Shown here: one piece after another, positions 61,597 to 64,000 of the stretch
Layout: each line of letters opens with the position of its first letter
Numbering within the stretch: the first letter of the stretch is position 1
Origin: Dillenia suffruticosa
Taxonomy: Eukaryota; Streptophyta; Magnoliopsida; Dilleniales; Dilleniaceae
Assembly (NCBI GenBank): GCA_033439265.1
Contig: JAVTVX010000004.1
Location: forward strand, 14,769,701-14,833,700
DNA: 64,000 nucleotides
Reading direction: 5' to 3'
Position numbers and translations under genes: made by a program
The notes under the pieces: generated by a model
Told to the model about the DNA's origin: nothing
The model's input: the letters and a program-made list of their open reading frames with translations, nothing else
Database searches by the model: none

Positions 61597-63122
61597 TAGG
61601 TCTATAGAAAGTGCTGATTGAAACGGATTTTGGGATGATTTGGTAGATATATGTGCTATGAGGGATCACTCAGGGGTGGAAGCAGAGAATTTTAAAATTT
61701 AGTTGCATCCTCGTGAGAGAAACATTTCTTTTTGTGCTAAAATGCCTATTTCTATTGAACCTCCATTTGAAGGAGTGAGTTTACACGTCAGGGGAGAGAA
61801 ACACATTCTCTATGATGTACAAATTTGTCATCTAAATTGTGACAGAATGATCTTCCTGCATAATTTGGTCACATCTTCAGTTAGGACCAACCTTCAAATA
61901 TGGGTTGCATCGGAAGAGGTCTATCTCCTTCCCAGCCTTCCAAATGAAAATATGGAGCACTTTCGTTTTCAAAACTTCCTGAAACATGACTGCCAACACA
62001 CAGATGTCCCCGATAACATTCATCTCAAAATCAGTGTAGCTGATATTCCTCTGAACTGACCACTACAATACCTGGTGAACTTTCGTGTACACTTGGTGTT
62101 GGGTGTGGTCCGCAATCATTTGTGTATGCCTTTTTGTTGGTTATTTCATCTATGCCAAGTTTTTCAGGTGAGTGACAAATATTTCCTAACTTGTATGCTA
62201 AATCATGCCAACAGTGTGGGAAATTTATTTAGATAAAAGTTTTTACCATTTTGATTTATTCATGTTAAGGGCCTTGGAATGACTATATACTTGCAATATA
62301 ATTGGGTCTTACATCACTGTTTAAGCAATGATCTCTCTTTCTTATACTTATATTCTCTTTCGAATTCTGATAATTAATCTGGTAGTTTAAATATTCTGAA
62401 AAAATCTTATGAAGATAACATAATTGCATTCATCTTCTCAGTTAGAAGCTCAGAAAAAGGCATGCCATATATTATTTTATGTCAAGGAATTGGTACATTT
62501 TATATTGCTAAAGCTTGAAATGCTTATATTCGCATGTAGAATCATTGTTTGGTTTGATTGTGGTGGATTCTGTAGTTAATGAATTAAACTCACGAATTAG
62601 AAAAACATATTTGGATTAGGAAGTTGAGTTCTTAGCTTTTCCGTACCCATTTTTGTGGAACTAAAAGAAAATGAAAATTGAAAAGGAATATTTTTGGTTG
62701 ATAAAATTTTGATAGAAAGAACTAAATTGATATGAAAATTTTCATTTTCAAAGAGTGGAAAATATGGTTTATCAGGTGACTCTTATAACATGATGCATGG
62801 ACTGAAATATTAACAGGTGGGTGGTCCTATTGCTGATCCATATGAGATTTCGGCCTTTTCCTTATTCAGCCTTATGCTTATTGAATTTATTCCCCCATGC
62901 TATACTTTGAATGGATGTGATGTGGTTAATGACATGGAATTAATTTCCCCCTGTTTCTGTGTATATAAATCTGTTAAAATTCTGCACCTGTATGTTACTT
63001 CATTCTGCTATGATATTGATAAAGTATCTAATGATGCTGGTCCTTTCTTGATACACAGTATACATTTCATTTGGCAAAGCTCAAACTAAAGCTGCATTTG
63101 GGTATTATGACCATAATATCTC

Positions 63123-64000
63123 AGAAGGTAACTCTTCCATCAACTGTTTAATGCCTTTCTATGTAGTTGTGAAGTAACATCACAGCCACATGATATTAAT
63201 TCCTGTGATACAGCATCATGTATGTCTTTGTCTTGGATAATGTCCCTTGACATTCCCAACCTCAACCTTTATAGCTTTATTGGAACTCATCCAGATAGAA
63301 GGTTTTGTAAGAGGAATCAAAGTTTTTGTAAGCCTGGTGGCTTGTGCACTTCGTGTAAGAGAAAACATGATCTTTGCTAAGATCTTGATCATTTGTTTAT
63401 GCTATACTTTCTAAGATCTTTTAATCTGACATTTCAAGAATTTGAAGGCCTTTTTCTTATTCATTGTCATTGTAATACCTCTAAGCAAGCAAGTGAAAGT
63501 GATTGTATGCATCTTTTATGCTGTTACATAGTGTACCTGGGAAAATATCTATTAGGATCCTTCCTATACTTTAAACCACTAAGTTGATTTGTAGTTTCTC
63601 ATTCTGCTTTACATCCTCAGTCCCTTTTTTGTGTGTGTATATATATATATATATATTTTGTTTTTTGGTAAGAACTATCCTTGCTTATTTATCTAACTGC
63701 ATTTCTGACGATGATAACAGATTTTTGGCAGAGCTGCAGTTGTCCTTGTTTGGCAGAGTATAATCATCTATGGCAGTGTATGGAAATTCTAGCATTGGGA
63801 TATATTCTCCTCAACTTTCTAAGCTGTATAAAACAGATTGTGATTGTTGTTCATTAGCGTGTGGTGTAGATTTAGATTGGAATTGTTGTTGCAACCACTG
63901 TCAAGGTCGAAAAATAATATCTAATGTAATGTGCGTCACTTAATTTAAATTGCTGATTGTTGTAAAAGGACAAACTTTTGATGTTTTTGTGATGTTGTGG
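63123..64000. other. Right edge of the window, likely ABCC13 intron
   Basis: No exon of ABCC13 or other gene is clearly recognisable. An (AT)n tract with a GT start lies at 63630-63656. Further ABCC13 exons, if they survive, should lie beyond 64000. Confidence 0.5.

Larger units (their letters stand above)
55960..62167 (+). pseudogene. Unrecognised coding remnant interrupted by the chromovirus
   Basis: Left part (about 55976-56040): EGDKLDFVNWSQGLWST. After the chromovirus and one TAGGT copy, the same frame continues at 61602: CRSIESAD, NGFWDDLVDICAMRDHSGVE, then a 118-residue open piece (61703-62059) with EPPFEGVSLHVRGEKHILYD, MIFLHNLVTSSVRTNLQIWV and HFRFQNFLKHDC. A frameshift at about 62050 leads to GELSCTLGVGCGPQSFVYAF and a good donor (TTTTCAG, GTGAGT at 62168). 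Three in-frame stops are seen, two of them TGA, possibly from TGG. It is not ABC-transporter sequence, nor any transposon protein I know. It lies within an ABCC13 intron, so it is probably an inserted gene fragment or the remains of another gene. Confidence 0.5.
45165..63122 (+). pseudogene. ABCC13: ABCC13-type ABC transporter (MRP11 family), N-terminal exons only, disrupted
   Basis: Scattered exons match the order of plant ABCC13, a multidrug-resistance-type ABC transporter. About 45225-45459: DGNGFLECFDN, a disrupting G-rich stretch, then LGFVGNLVTLLIMAALGI, with donor GTAAGT. 46178 on: KVFLHFIPAIGAFLSFLNVV, stop TAG at 46282. 46440-46566: SKCDYW..ILC, frameshift near 46503, then FWWTMKTLLGIPYMLM. 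50471-50537: MNDPLLSYDTDPDEGRLK. 52520-52765: stop TAG at 52539 and a frameshift near 52575 before VKQLDFEDLIKLP, then SCWQAQQRSNSSNPS. 54503-54575: VLNDCVGFAGPLLLNRLIQF with no GT donor after LQQG. About 63035-63122: SFLDTQYTFHLAKLKLKL, donor GTAACT. No nucleotide-binding domain is in the window. A MITE and a chromovirus sit in its introns. Several exons of the family are not found. Confidence 0.8.

Noticed and set aside
61703..62059. Whether this open piece is an ABCC13 exon
   Set aside because: It lacks the membrane-segment pattern of ABCC13 at this point, and the expected next exon (SFLDTQYTFHL) is found further on at about 63035. The piece is therefore something else.

Overview
This is a gene-poor, retrotransposon-rich window from a plant nuclear genome. 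It is most likely a eudicot: a plastid protein gene is split by AT-rich introns, there is a plant receptor-like kinase gene, and plant-type copia, chromovirus, CACTA, LINE and hAT elements and long TC/GA microsatellites are present. I see no bacterial, organellar or CRISPR features. The species cannot be named from the sequence alone.

The left 13.5 kb is genic, and both genes are on the minus strand. At 884-3031 lies an intronless receptor-like Ser/Thr kinase of the At2g45590 type, with a very long insert in its activation segment. At 6528-13515 lies a 12-exon gene for a DUF1995 chloroplast protein, which I recognise as LOW PSII ACCUMULATION 3 (LPA3). All twelve exons join in phase with GT-AG introns to give 380 residues. 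About 2.5 kb of TC-rich, partly tandemly duplicated intergenic DNA follows.

From 16.06 to 44.2 kb the window is a stack of transposons. A decayed SIRE/Tork-like copia element (16061-27791) keeps remnants of protease, integrase, RT, RNase H and an extra 3' ORF. Its roughly 2-kb LTRs are filled with a dispersed GTCGACC-type motif. Two further LTRs of the same family are solo LTRs with perfect 5-bp target duplications. One (21970-24110, CCGCG) sits inside the element's own extra ORF. The other (30900-32934, GGTTT) sits inside the Tnp2 transposase of a CACTA transposon (about 29523-38970). Next come a truncated hAT MITE, an internally deleted LTR element and a 5'-truncated LINE.

From about 45.2 to 63.1 kb lie scattered plus-strand exons of an ABCC13-type ABC transporter (Arabidopsis MRP11 family). 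They carry stops and frameshifts and cover only the N-terminal membrane part within the window, so I call it a pseudogene. Its introns hold a second, intact copy of the hAT MITE (48592-49388) and a complete Ty3/gypsy chromovirus (56041-61596; 413/414-bp LTRs; TAGGT target duplication). The chromovirus interrupts an unrecognised coding remnant whose frame continues across the empty site.

Only the kinase gene and LPA3 look functional. I found no convincing undescribed system. The least explained items are the motif-filled LTRs, a short exon-like block duplicated at 27.8 and 37.2 kb, and the orphan coding remnants at 28.6 kb and 55.9-62.2 kb.
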